Below, piece after piece: positions 49,928 through 64,000 of a DNA stretch of 64,000 nt; the stretch's first letter is position 1, and the number at the start of each line of letters is the position of its first letter. Position numbers and translations under genes: made by a program. Source of the DNA: Haematococcus lacustris (Eukaryota > Chlorophyta > Chlorophyceae > Chlamydomonadales > Haematococcaceae); contig JASKMD010000014.1 in NCBI GenBank assembly GCA_030144725.1, positions 8,741,803-8,805,802 on the forward strand, read 5' to 3'. The notes beneath the pieces were generated by a model, which made no database searches, was not told where the DNA came from, and was given only the letters and a program-made list of their open reading frames with translations.

Positions 49928-52900
49928 TCAGACAAGGTCAGGGACATCCAAGGTGCTGGGCAAACACACACTCTAACAGATGGCAGCTGTAATGGCAGTA
50001 GCAGGGGAGATATCAGCAGGGGAGGGGGCTCACGTGTAACCCTGGAAGGCGTCATGGTGAGCGGCACTGGGGGTGCCACAGGGGGAGTCCTCCGCGGGTT
50101 GGTCTGTCCACAGCCTGCAGGGGCAGAGGCAGGGAGGGGTGCAGGAGGCAGGTGGGCTTTCCAACACCTGGCTGACCTCAACCAAGCAGGGCCAGAGGCA
50201 GGGAAGGGTTGCAGGTATGGAGCAGCCAGCTGTCACCTAACCAACTGCAAACCCCTGTCCATTCTGAGCCAAGGAGCAAGACTCACTGACCAATGCCGCT
50301 TCACCTGTCAGCAGTGAGGCAGTGAGCCTTGAGGGTGAGGATGATGGGCAGGAGGAAGAGGAGGAGGAGGTGAGGGGGTGGAGAAGGATGAGGAAGAGGA
50401 AGAGGAGAAGGAGGAGGAGAGCAGTAGGCTGCCAGGGCTGGTGAATGTTTTGCTGGTGGCCTGACAAGCCCGACCCACCACCATGGCTGCTTGCTCCACA
50501 CCAGGCTAAATGAAGGGCTCATGGCATGACTGGTCACCCACTGCCTGCAGTCCCGGTGGCCTCAGTTGCCTGCTGAGCCTGCAGGCCTCAGTTGCCTGCT
50601 CTGCCGCCTCACTTGTCAAAGTTGTTGACGCAGCGGCTGCAGGACACCTCGGGCACAAACTTGGAGGGGAGCTGTCGAGCTTCCAGCCGGGCCCAGTTGA
50701 TGGATTTGAAGAAGGGGTGCTTGCGGATGGCGTCGCTGCCGCCCGGCCCTGCGCCAAGGCGCTTGGCGGTGTCACGGGTGAGCAGGCCCTTTAGCAGGTT
50801 CTGCGCCTCGCTCGACAAGAACTTTGGGAATTTGACCTTGGCACTGCACACAAGGGGGGCAGGCACACATGGCAGACAGCACAGCTGAGAGGGAGGCCAT
50901 GCAGGGGGAGGAGGGCAACACAGCTGCAGGTAGGAGGCTGGGCAGGGGGAGGAAGGGAACAAGGTTACAGGGAAGGAGGCCAGGCAGGGGGGAAGGGCGG
51001 CAAGGCTCTAGGCAGGAGGCTGGGCAGGGGGAGGAAAGACTCATGGCTATAGGTAGGAGGCCAGGCACGGGGAGAAGGGAGGCGGCAGGGGGGACCTGGA
51101 GGAGGGTTGCAGGAGGAGGGAGCAGGAGGGGGATGGAGAGGGGCAGGAGGAGGAGGATGGCAGCAGCCCACATGGTCTCGTCATGCCCTCCTTACCCCTT
51201 GCCCTGCCCTGGGCTGATCTGACCCACCATACCCTGCTGCTGCGCCCCTAGCTGTCTGTTCAGAGGGCCAGGACTGCCCAGGCCCAACCAGCACTGCCCC
51301 AGCACCTTAGGATTTGCTGCTGTAGGGCCTGGCGGCTCTTGGCTCGGAAGGGCGGCACACCACACAGCATCTCGTACAACAGGATGCTGCACCAACACCA
51401 ACAACAGCCGCAGCACAGCAGCTGGGCCAAATGATACCCACACAACATTTGCACTGCCTAGGTTGGTGGTGCAAGAGCTGTGCCAAGCTTGCGTGCCTGA
51501 TGCACAGTGTATATTCCCGCTATACTGTGCACTTCTAAATGTACCAGAGCCAACCCTAACCCTCAACCCAATCCACTCACCATACATATGCTGCATACAT
51601 ATGCTGGCAAAGACAGCTCATTCAGTAAGCCATCATACATGTCACGACCAGGCGTGCCTTGCCACTGCACAGCTTTCTTCACCTATCCTGCTGAGCTTGA
51701 GCCAGGTTTGCGTAGAGGAAGCACTGTACCCCTAGCACCCCAACTGAAGAGGTAGCACACCAGACATGGCTGTGCTCCTGCACGGCTGTGCCCCTGCCAC
51801 CCAGCCATGCCCTGCTGCCCCTGCTGCCTGTGGCACCCCAGCCCCACCTACCCAGTGCTCCACCAGTCCACGCTCTTGGTGTGGCCCTTGGCCTCAATGA
51901 TCTCAGGAGCCTGCAGCGCAGCAACGCCACCACACCCTGCTGACCACCACCTCATCATTGCCACCCACCTCGCTCACATCAGCTCCAGCCTCTACTTAGC
52001 CCTACTCACAGCCCAGCAACGCAGCCACACACGCCACAACCCACTGCTGGCCTAAACACAGCCCACCCTCCACCTCATTGCTCAGCCCACCCTCGCCATA
52101 GCACAGCCCAGTGCACCTTCCCCCCCCCCTTTCACCCATCGTCAGCTTGCAAAGCTGTCGACAGACCACTGGACTGCGACTAGCAGTCACTGCGGCTGAC
52201 TCTGCGGCGCTCAGCCAGGCATCCTGGAGCTGGATGTCATACGGCCAAGGTGAGGGCCAGACACCTAGGTGGCCAGGTCAGGTCTGGGCAGACCAGGGCC
52301 GTGCGAAGACCAGGTGCAGACCAGGGCAGAGGACTGACATGGCTCCTGTGAACCACTCCAGCTGGGAGGCCAGTGCTAGCTAGCAGGCCCCCCTCCGGTT
52401 GCTGCCCAGCCCCATGCAGCTCTCTCCCCACCCTTAGGCCAAGGGTTAGGGTAAGGGTTGACCCTACCCATACCCATAGAGCCAAGTTTAGGGTTGAGGT
52501 CGAACCTGACCCATAGAGTTGGGGTTAGGGTCTGATGGTTGCTGGTTGACCCTTCCCCTATCCCTATCCCACAACCCCTAGAGCCCACCATGTACTCCAT
52601 GGTGCCGATGAAACTGTTGCTGCGCGCCCCCTCCACATCCATGTTGCCCTTGGCCAGCCCAAAGTCTGTCCTGCACACAGTCCATGCCACATCACCCATG
52701 TCACACCGACATAGAGTTTGTGTGTTGCAGCAACACAAAAAGGCAAATGCCATGTAGCGTCCTCAATTATGAGGATGCCACCAACCCGGCCACCTGGACA
52801 GCGCTATGTGACGATGGTGGAGCTGATGACGATGATGATGACGACTGACCCTAAGCAACAGACTCTTGGCACCCGGGCTGTCAGCAGCACCAATGACAAA

Positions 52901-55900
52901 GGATGATTGGGCTGTCGAACTGAAGCCCCTCACATGGGCTGTTGCATGAGCCTGTGTGCTGCATGTGCCACTCTGCTGTGTGTCCCAGGGCGCTGCATGC
53001 CTCACCGCAAGAGCTATGCAGTCAAAGGGCACATGTGCTATATGCCTGCTATGTTGTAGGCAGCAAAGGTGGACATATGCCAGCCACAATCACAGCCCCT
53101 AACAGGAAGCTTCAATTTGTGCTGCCCTTAGTAAGAGCAGAGCAGAGGCAGCACTCGGCCGTGGCAGCGCTGACAGACGGCCCTGGCGGGGTGCTCAAGA
53201 CAGGAGCCTGCCTAACAGCACCCCAGCAGAAGCAGGATATGTGAATTGGGCACCCAAGCAAAGCACTCCAGCAAAGCGAAGGTAGGGTAGTAGGCTGCCA
53301 GCTCCCCGCCTAGCAGCACGCCAGCAAAGCAGGGTGGGGTAGTAGGCCAGCCTGCATAGCCAGTCAGCCAGCTGCTGGCCTGTCAGGACGCAAGTGGTGG
53401 GTCAAGGTGAGGCAGCCAGGCAGTGTAGGCCGTGGTACAGAGACCCTGGCCTTGACCTCATGGCCATGACCACAGCATCCAGCAGCTCCGACAGAAGGGA
53501 CGGGGGTCAAGGTAATCAGGGTGACCCCTGGCATGGGGGGAGGCAGCCGCGGGGGGGGGGGGTGGCTGCCACTGCCTGCCTGGTCCCTGTTGGTGCACTC
53601 ACAATCGCACGTGGCCCTCGTTGTCCAGCAGCACGTTCTCCGGCTTCTGCACACCGTCACGCATCACATAACATCGGCACACCAGCTGGCTTGCACCAGC
53701 ATTGTGGCTACCCGTGACACAAGCGGCGCCGCACCATGTGCAACTGAGGGCACCACCGTGACCCACAAAATTCTGGATCGCTTCACTGCACCTCCTCAGC
53801 ACCCAGTTTAAAGATCCTGGCTAACTGGCTGGAAGCTAAACTGATGATGAGGAGAGGGGAAGCCGGACAGGCTGAACTTCACGGAAACAATACATGGGTG
53901 GGATCCAAACAAGCTTACAGACAGAGCAATGAGGAAGGGGGAGCTGGTCAGGCTGCACTTCATAGACTAGGGGCATGGGTGGGAGGCTGGACAGGCCATG
54001 CGCTTATGTCTACTCCCATGGGCACCTGACCCCCCCAGCCCCCTGCCTCCCCCTCCACTGCCCGGCCAGCCTGACACCTGCTCACCAAGTCGCGATGCAT
54101 GATGCCGATGCTGTGCAGGTAGGAGAGGGCGCTCACGATCTCAGCGCCTGCTCCTCAAGCAGTAGGGGACAGCAAGGCAGGGTGAGGCAGGTCAGGGCGA
54201 GGTGGGGCAGGTGAGGCTGGCAAGGGCAGGGGCGGCAGTTCAGGGGGAAGCAGGGCAGGGTGTGGTGGTGCAGGCTATACTTGGCAAAGCAAGGTCAGCA
54301 GGGGTAGGGCTGCAGACGTGACCAGGGTCCTGATACCCAACAGGGCCCAGATGTGGGATAGGCATAGACAGATATACATAGGCATCAGGTGAAAAGGGCA
54401 CGAGATGACTGCACAAAAAAACCAGAACAAAAGCCAAGTGAGAAGCGATAGAAGTAGAAGCAACAGAGAAATGCAAGCAGGCCAGGCCAGGTCAGGACAG
54501 ACTCACACTTATGATCAGGGTATGCACTAGCCAGGCTGCAGTGCTAGAGTGAGGTAAGGTTAGGGTAGGGGTTGGGTAAGGGTAGGGTAAGGACAGGGGC
54601 AGGGTAAGGGTAGGGGCAGGGTAAGGGTAGGGGCAGGGTAAGGGTAGGGGCAGGGTAAGGGTAGGGGCAGGGTAGGGGCAAGGTAAGGGTAGGGGTAGGT
54701 TAAGGACAGGGGTAAGCTAAGGGTAGGGGCAGGGCGAGGGTAGGGGCAGGGTAAGGCTAGGGGCCGGGAAAGGCAAGGGTAGGTGGCTGACTCACAGTAC
54801 AGGCGTGCCACATCCTCACTAAACACACCCTCCCGGTACAGGGAATAGAACAGGTGACCTCCATTGATGAAATCCAGCACCAGGTACAGCTTGGTGGGTG
54901 TCTGCAATGACCATACGCGTTGTGGAGCTGTCATCCACCAGACCATTAGACCTGTTGCTTGAGTGCTAGTGACATGTGCTGAGTAGCAGCTATGTTTCTG
55001 TGTGTGACATGCATGTCTTTAGCGTGTTCCAGCACTGGTGCTGTAACACAAGAGCTTAGCTGTCCCCCAGCCCAGCAGCAAGGCATGGTGGAGCTGGTGA
55101 CGCAGTTTGTGTACCTAAGCGAACCAAGAACGACCTCAGCTCAGATTTGGTCAGCAAGGCATTGTGGAGCTGGTGTCCCACTTGGTGTACCTTAGCACAA
55201 CATCACGGCCTCAGCCCAGCAGCATGGAGTAAGGAGGTCAGCAAGTCCGCATCAGCACCCACTCCAAAGGGTCAATCCACAAGCCTGTCCAAGTGGTTAT
55301 GTTGAATTCGCATGAGGTCACACGCATGCCCAATTCATACATTGTGAAGCAGTTCTTGGTTGCTACTGGGCCGGTGATGGCTGGGCCGATTGGGCCAGCT
55401 GGCAGGCTGAGCTTGCTGACAAGGTGCCTGGCAGGCCTGTGGGTGGAGTGAGGTTGCGCTGGAAAGGTGTGGCTCAGGCATCTAAAGTCCTGTGATGCCA
55501 TGTGGGTGTTTACATTCCTAGTCCTTATCGTCATGTGTTGCAGTCTGAGTATCACACATCACACAAACACACACGCCTCACACATACCGTGCCTAACATG
55601 TTACCCAAACCATCCAGCTCGACCACTTCATACCTGGTGTTCAGTGCCCTTCCTCTACCCAACCTTCCGATGCTAGGCCTAAGTGGCAATGGTGGCGATG
55701 CCCTGCCAGTGGCACTACGTTTGCCAGCTCTACACAGCCACCCATACAAGGACCTGCCCAATCGGTTCTGCTTGCACTTGCAGCACCCTGTTTGCTCATG
55801 CAGCCCTTCAGCTGCCCAGCCTGCAAGCATGGCCTGCCCAGCCTCCCTCCCATCCATCCCCCAGCCCTGCTTGCCAGGCGTCAAGGCCGGCACTGGCCCT

Positions 55901-57241
55901 GACCTGGAATGAGATGCTGACCAGGAATGGACTGGCTGGTCAATGAACAGCTGTCCAAGGTCAGGCAGAGGATGAATCAGGCTGCAGAATACCGGCGGGG
56001 CATTGATGGCCGGGCCCGCAGCAACCCATAGGGCCTAATAACTTGTACCAGCTATTAGCCTTGTAAGGTTACTTTTGGTGAGGTGGCCAGTGGTGTAGAG
56101 CGGGGAGTGCAACCGGAGTGGGGTTTGTCGTCATGAAGGGTGAGGCCGAGGATGCTTCAATGCTACTGTAGCGGAGCGAAATCGCCCACAGTCAAAAATG
56201 TTGTTTCATGTTGTTTGAGTTATGTTTGTCTGGGATGAGAAGCGCAGTAAAACAGCAACAATGATGCATGGCCTGAAATAAAAAGCCTGCCCTGCCTCCC
56301 TCCCCCAGCCCTGCTTGCCAGGCCTCAAAACCGGCGCTGCCCCTGACCTGGAATGACAAGCGCAGTAAAATAGCAACGATGATGCTGATGCTATACTGAC
56401 CTGGAATGAGAAGCGCAGGGTGACGATGTAGGGGTGAACCACTGCAGTCAGCAAGTCCCGCTCCGCCCTCACGTACTCACTGTGGTCCTTTTGCAGGATG
56501 CGTTCCTTGCGCATAACCTTCATAGCAAACACCTGGTGGCTGGCCTTGTGCAGCACCTGGAACACTTTGCCAAACGCCCCCTGGCCTGCACCAGCACCAG
56601 CATCAAGACAACCAGCAGCAGTGGCAGCAGCAGAAGCAGCCAGCTGGCTGTAGCAGCAGATGACAGTGACGGCACAAGGAGATCAGAACCACATGACAGG
56701 GACCCTTGATGTAGGCTGGTCAATGGCGGGCATGCAAGCACGCATGGCATGACTCACCGACAACTCGCAGCATCTCAAAGTCTTGGGGCCCAATCTTAGA
56801 GTCCTGGGTCAGGCGATAGCTTGCGTGTGGGGATGGGGGAGGCAAAGACTGAGACACAGAGCCGCTGCTATCTGATGCAGCGTCAGCTGAAGTCGCTGGC
56901 TGAGGTGCAGTGGGCTGTGCTGCTTGTACTGGCTCAGCCCCACTAGTGAGCGCTGGCTGTACTGGTTGTGATCCTGAGCCAGATGTTGCAATCTTGGCCA
57001 GCCCCATGAGCCCAAAGGCCTCACGTAGCTGGGGCTCACACTGTTGAGACGGAGCCGTATTGCTGGCGGTGCAAACGGAGCTTGATACCTGCAATTGCTC
57101 AATTGTTCCAAGTTTATGCTCCAGCCTTCAAGACATGTTGCTGCAGCGGCTGCGCACCGCCAGGCCGCTCTGAGCGTGGACAGAGTTTGACGCACTGCAG
57201 CCCGGCAGGAAGGGAGCAGCAGAGGCGCGGAGGTGGTTCAT
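49928..57241 (-). CDS. S6K: AGC-family protein kinase, S6K type
   Basis: A Ser/Thr kinase of the TOR pathway expected to phosphorylate ribosomal protein S6. Exons: 57241-57158 (start, less certain), 57088-56758, 56585-56401, 54901-54796, 54147-54086, 53646-53603, 52670-52589, 51910-51852, 51386-51306, 50843-50613, 50114-50034, 49955-49928. All phases match, giving about 457 residues, close to plant S6K. Motifs: VVGQGAFGKV (P-loop), FAMKVM (lysine), HRDLKPEN, TDFGLAKG, activation loop RSNSFIGTMEYMAPE, and GHTKSVDWWSTG. After the kinase come NNFDKLWTDQPAEDSP and GTPSA, matching plant S6K ANFDKCWTD and the turn motif. The hydrophobic motif is FQGYTT; the usual pattern is F-x-x-F/Y-S/T-F/Y, so its last aromatic is missing. 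The N-terminus is Ser/Ala/Gln-rich. Confidence 0.88.
54545..54775. repeat. Minisatellite AGGGTAAGGGTAGGGGC in an S6K intron
   Basis: About a dozen units of 17-20 bases, telomere-like and G-rich on the plus strand, lie between exons 54901-54796 and 54147-54086. Confidence 0.9.
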
Positions 57242-58636
57242 GGCAACTGCTACTCGCAAACTAGCCAGGTGCTACAGAATGGAAGCTGGTGGGCCGGCGA
57301 CACTATCCGCAATTGAGAAGAGTAGGCGGCGAGTACGATAGCCGGCGGATAAGACAGTGCAAAGAGACATAAGAAAGACCCAGGTAGGTAGATAGGACAG
57401 AGGCAGCGATACAAGGAACTGGGTGAGCAAAAGAAACAAGCTGGGAGCCACGAGGCGAAAGCGTAGACCTGGCTTGAAAATGCCCCGCATGCCCCATGGA
57501 AGCTACAATTGTATTCCCTCAGGTGCTACACAGCATCATATGCGCCATGTCATTCGGTGACAGTACGGCAGGATTTGGCGCAGGGGCAGGCAGAATGGTA
57601 GGGACAACGGCAGGGGCTGGTATGGCTGCTTTGGCGTCGCCCCATGGCGTGTTGCACATAGATCGGTGCATACAGCCGACATGAATAGTGCATGGTGATT
57701 AGTGCTGGGGACTATCGGGAATGCAAATAGATGCAAAAATGCAAATAGATGCAAAAATGAAAGGAAAACTGCAATTCCCAGAAGCCTGCTCTTCACTCCC
57801 GTCTCCTTCCTCTATCCTACCAATATCTTGTATCCATTATGGAGGTCTATAAGGAAACAGCTCTTCCGCGGACTGTCGGGAACAACAATGCTAACTTGCA
57901 TGCCTTCGTGTTGATTCCATGTGCATCTGGCATTGAGTCTGAAGTGCGTTGCTGAAACTCCCAAACCCTTCAAGTAGGAGGGCGGTCCATCAGGTTATGC
58001 CCATGGGTACGTTATTTCAAACGTGGCAGACAAGGAGGGGAATAGGTACAGCCACTGATCTCCCGGGCTCTTGATGCCATCAATGATCAACGCCTTGGGC
58101 CTGTCCACACCAGTTTACAGCATGTACGCATGTAGGCTTAACCCTTACCCCACAACTTGAATAGTGTGAGCCATGTGTTACAACCCACAGCCCATACACC
58201 ACCTCTAAATAACACCTGACCAACAACCACGCGTAAACCACTACTGCTGAGTAACAGCCCTGCTGGCCCTGGCAGCCTTGAAACATACCTTGCCATGCAG
58301 GCATCACCTTTCAAACCCCAACCAGCGTGGCTCTGACGACATGCCACAACCACGCACCAGCCTGACACTGCCTGGAAAGGCCTGCAGCGCACCCCGACAC
58401 TCCCTCATCACCTGCCTATATAGGGGGAGGCTATGCCAGCATTGCTCCATAACTGCCTCCATCTTTTTGTTGAACAGCACTGCATTTGTTGTCACACACG
58501 CCACACCTGCAGCTGCACTCACTGAGGCCCAGTGCTCACAGGGCCAAAGCTGTGACGCCAGCCCGCCAGGAGCCTGGCATTGGCCAAGCTCCCTGGCCCA
58601 GCCACAGCCTTTCAGTAGCCTAGTACACAGACCTGC
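57242..58636. other. Intergenic; no gene recognised
   Basis: The upstream region of S6K and downstream region of threonine synthase. A short duplication atgcaaatagatgcaaaa lies at 57720-57755. No open frame has exon-like character. Confidence 0.5.
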
Positions 58637-61621
<2,985 letters not shown>

Positions 61622-62238
61622 CTTGCAGGTATTTGATGGAGCATCAAGCTTCCCGAACCTTGCACGCCTGCTGTGCGCTGTGGATGCATATTTCAAGCCC
61701 TCCCTCCAATCGACCCTCCCAACTTTGATAATGCCATTTACACAACCTTGTCATGGATGTCCCGGTGCCGAAACGTGTGCGATTGCCGTAGCACCGTGCG
61801 GCATGCAATGACCGCGTAGTCTGCTCTACGCCCGTCATGCCAGGAACCCCGTAAACGAAAAGGTACGACCATTGATCAGTCGGCTTCCCTCACAACATCG
61901 CGCAGCACAAGTGCGTTGTGGAGGTACTTCGCCATGCAACACCATGCAATCTCAGCACGGCTCTTCGTTTAAACTGCAGTAAGTGTAGCTAAACTGCACC
62001 CAGACGGCGGAGGCGCAGCCTTCAGTCTTGCAAACTGGCCTTCTGACAAGTTGCCGTGAGGTTGCAACAGTGCTGACACAAGTTGGACATGTCTTTGCAT
62101 GGTTGTCTGCAAGACATGTATTAGAAGTAGAAGTAGTATTGCGAATAGAAATCCTATCCTCTGCATCTCACCTCTCTCTCTATTCTTGCAGTACGCTTTG
62201 CTTAGGAGCTATGCATCCTCTTTTTCTTCGCCCTCAAG
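61622..62238. promoter_or_regulatory. Divergent intergenic region, threonine synthase / coiled-coil gene
   Basis: 617 bases between two head-to-head start codons. It probably carries both promoters. The block upstream of 62239 is pyrimidine-rich (ctctctctattcttgcag) and may include a 5' UTR intron end. No motif is certain. Confidence 0.35.
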
Positions 62239-63180
62239 ATGTCTGCGTCAGAGATTATGGAAGCCACGGAGTCGATCTTGGGAGTCAAGGCGAAGATTGA
62301 GGGGCTAGAGGCGAAGATTGAGGGGTTGGAGGAGAAGATTGAGGGGCTGGAGCAGTCCTGCCCTGCAAATGAACGACCTGCTGGGTTAGCGATAGAGCTG
62401 GAACAGTTGCGCCAGTGGCGCAACTTGTTGCAAGAGGAGCTGGTGGAGTGGTGCAAGTGCCGAAATATCCTGTTGACAAAAGGTGCGTTGCAATTGGGCA
62501 CGATCAACACTAAGAATACCCACATGCACATGCAAAGCTGCCTACTGCATGCATGTGCGCTTTACAGTGACCAACACACTGCACCACACGTCATCGGTAG
62601 CCTTGCAATAGGCCACATGCCAAATGTGTGGAAAGTTGGTCCTCTATCATTGCTTGCACACATCATTGCTTGCACATGGATGCATAATGAAGCCGGTAAT
62701 GTAAAACGCATATAGATGTAAGGCTCATATGACCTGCCAACATGGCAGACCCTTTGGTATCACATGAGCAGGGACTGGAGACGCAGGAGGTGGGTGCGAG
62801 GGCATAATATGCGCATATATAGCAAGCATCTCTGATGGCAGGTGCGTTTGTCCCTGCTAATGTCCTTTACATTGCAGATGTCACGCCCTCAAGCACACCA
62901 TCTGAGGTTAAGACTGTCTTGGTGGTCATCCCAGCAATGCTGCATGGAAATGACATAAAACGTTTCCGTTTCACATTCCATGGCGAGGAGTCGTTTGAGG
63001 TAAGATCTGCTGATAGTGAAGTCCATGCTCAGTACTCAACGCTGCATGCATCTGATGAGTGGTTGTAATGCGATTGTTGATGTGTAGGAAGGTTGCGAAA
63101 CACAATGTTTCAGACAACCGACAATAAGGTTCACTACATGCAAATGGGCACAACTATACCATGACTGTTTCATTGGCTGA
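62239..63180 (+). CDS. Small coiled-coil protein, 152 residues, unknown function
   Basis: Exons 62239-62482, 62878-62999 and 63088-63180 have GT-AG borders and matching phase. Residues 15-40 contain three near-identical heptad units (KIEGLEA, KIEGLEE, KIEGLEQ) forming a short coiled coil, then a helical LEQLRQWRNLLQEELVEW segment with WCKC. The second half (VKTVLVVIPAMLHGNDIKRF, then FTFHGEESF) looks like a small beta-rich domain. The C-terminus has several Cys. No family is recognised. The next gene is a hAT transposase on the other strand, so a mobile-element link is possible. Confidence 0.5.
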
Positions 63181-63358
63181 CGGTGTGCTTGTTTCTGTTG
63201 ATGCGTGTACAGACCAGTGTTTTTTTTTTCATTTGGCCTCTTCCCAATTTCATAGCACAAAGTGTCATGGCTCAGATTGGGACTGTCATGTTCATAGCGC
63301 GACCCTATTGGGCCCCATACCGCACAACAAAAATGTCAAATTTAAGCAATAGGCCCAA

Positions 63359-64000
63359 TCAAATGCGGTAGCGCCCACGCACAGCAGCGTTATCCAGCCA
63401 CTTGCTAATGGCACGCTCATCTGGGAATGTGTCCAAATCAAATTGATTGCTGCTGAAGACACGGGCGCACACATTCAAGTGGCACTCTTGCAGCCTGTTG
63501 CGGGTGTCATCTTTGAGGTAAGCCATGGCTGAGAACATGCGCTCCTCCTCCACTGAGCCTGGTGTCATGACCAGAGCAAGCTCTGCCAGCTTGATGTACT
63601 CCAAGATGTCAGCCTTGGTGATGGGTTGGCCAGCCAGGTAGCGCCACAGCTTGGTGGTCTCCTTGGCTGGGTTGGCTGCTGCTGAGCTTAGCTCCACACG
63701 GTGTTCAGCTTGGCAGCGCATGACTTCCACAAATGCTGATTGCTGGGCAGATAGCTTTTGCTGGTCCAACAAGGCTGGCGCCAGTTGGCCGTTAGCGAGG
63801 GTCGCGTCCATGCAGTACCGGGCCTTGACAATGGCCAGGCGCTCAAGGAAGTCTTCATCGCTGGGTTGCTTGTCCGGGCGTACACAATAGCCAGTCCTTT
63901 GGCATGCTCCGGTGGGAGGAATGGGTCCTGATGGTATGCAAGTTGCAGTTGAAGCTCTTGTTGCAGCGTTCACAGCGAGCCTTGTACTGGTTTGAGGCAT
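63359..64000 (-). CDS. hAT-family transposase, C-terminal part
   Basis: A minus-strand frame of 213 codons from the window edge. The pattern KLWRYLAGQPITKADILEY, then KLAELALVMTPGSVEEERMF and YLKDDTRNRLQECHLNVCAR is the hAT C-terminal dimerisation domain. That domain has W..L, a conserved P-S..EE/ER-FS block and RNRL. The gene would continue beyond 64000. The first about 30 codons near the edge look poor in this frame, while another frame there shows C-x2-C...H residues. A frameshift or splice near 63900 is therefore possible. Confidence 0.72.
   Translation of the reverse strand: MPQTSTRLAVNAATRASTATCIPSGPIPPTGACQRTGYCVRPDKQPSDEDFLERLAIVKARYCMDATLANGQLAPALLDQQKLSAQQSAFVEVMRCQAEHRVELSSAAANPAKETTKLWRYLAGQPITKADILEYIKLAELALVMTPGSVEEERMFSAMAYLKDDTRNRLQECHLNVCARVFSSNQFDLDTFPDERAISKWLDNAAVRGRYRI

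Overview
The window looks like nuclear DNA of a chlamydomonadalean (volvocalean) green alga, possibly Haematococcus-like; the genus is inferred. The grounds are GC-rich sequence, dense short GT-AG introns with consistent phases, CAG/GCA and CCCCT microsatellites, interstitial TTAGGG-like tracts, a plastid-type threonine synthase with a transit-peptide-like N-terminus, a plant-type S6 kinase and a Dualen/RandI-like LINE. All gene models were built by hand from open frames, splice signals and phase.

Layout. (1) 1-4765: 3' part of a LINE with reverse transcriptase end, PHD finger, RNase H, CCHC and restriction-like endonuclease. (2) 4766-6554: no gene, two dispersed repeats. (3) About 6.55-33.85 kb: a Russian-doll nest. 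An old Ty3/gypsy integrase fragment (+ strand, pieces at 6555-6707, 21806-21908 and 33663-33850) was hit by two elements. The first is a 15.1-kb CACTA-like DNA transposon (6708-21805, TSD TA) carrying a divergent gene pair: a TNP2-like transposase (+) and a 14-exon accessory gene (-) that ends in an apparent 2-oxoglutarate/Fe(II) oxygenase domain. The second is a chromovirus LTR retrotransposon (21909-33662, minus strand, TSD GCCTG). Each was invaded again: a tRNA-derived SINE (7188-7575, 12-bp TSD), a 2.6-kb TIR element inside a transposase exon (13842-16470, TSD ACA), and a 4.7-kb non-autonomous relative of the CACTA-like element inside the integrase (23013-27720, TSD GT). (4) 34-64 kb: host genes with mostly small exons and repeat-filled introns: uridine phosphorylase (+), a predicted membrane protein with a bacterial-type PH domain (-), a coiled-coil gene with an in-frame TAG (-), an S6K-type AGC kinase (-), threonine synthase (-), a 152-residue coiled-coil protein (+), and the end of a hAT transposase (-).

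The most unusual object is the 15.1-kb transposon: CACT-starting inverted repeats, subterminal arrays of an 18-bp palindrome around CCCTGCGCAGGG, and two divergent genes about 150 bp apart. Its 4.7-kb relative keeps the ends but uses diverged array motifs. The target sites of the nested elements read through when the insertion is ignored, so the nesting order rests on the sequence itself. The host genes look like ordinary single-copy loci: nucleoside salvage, TOR-pathway kinase signalling and threonine synthesis.
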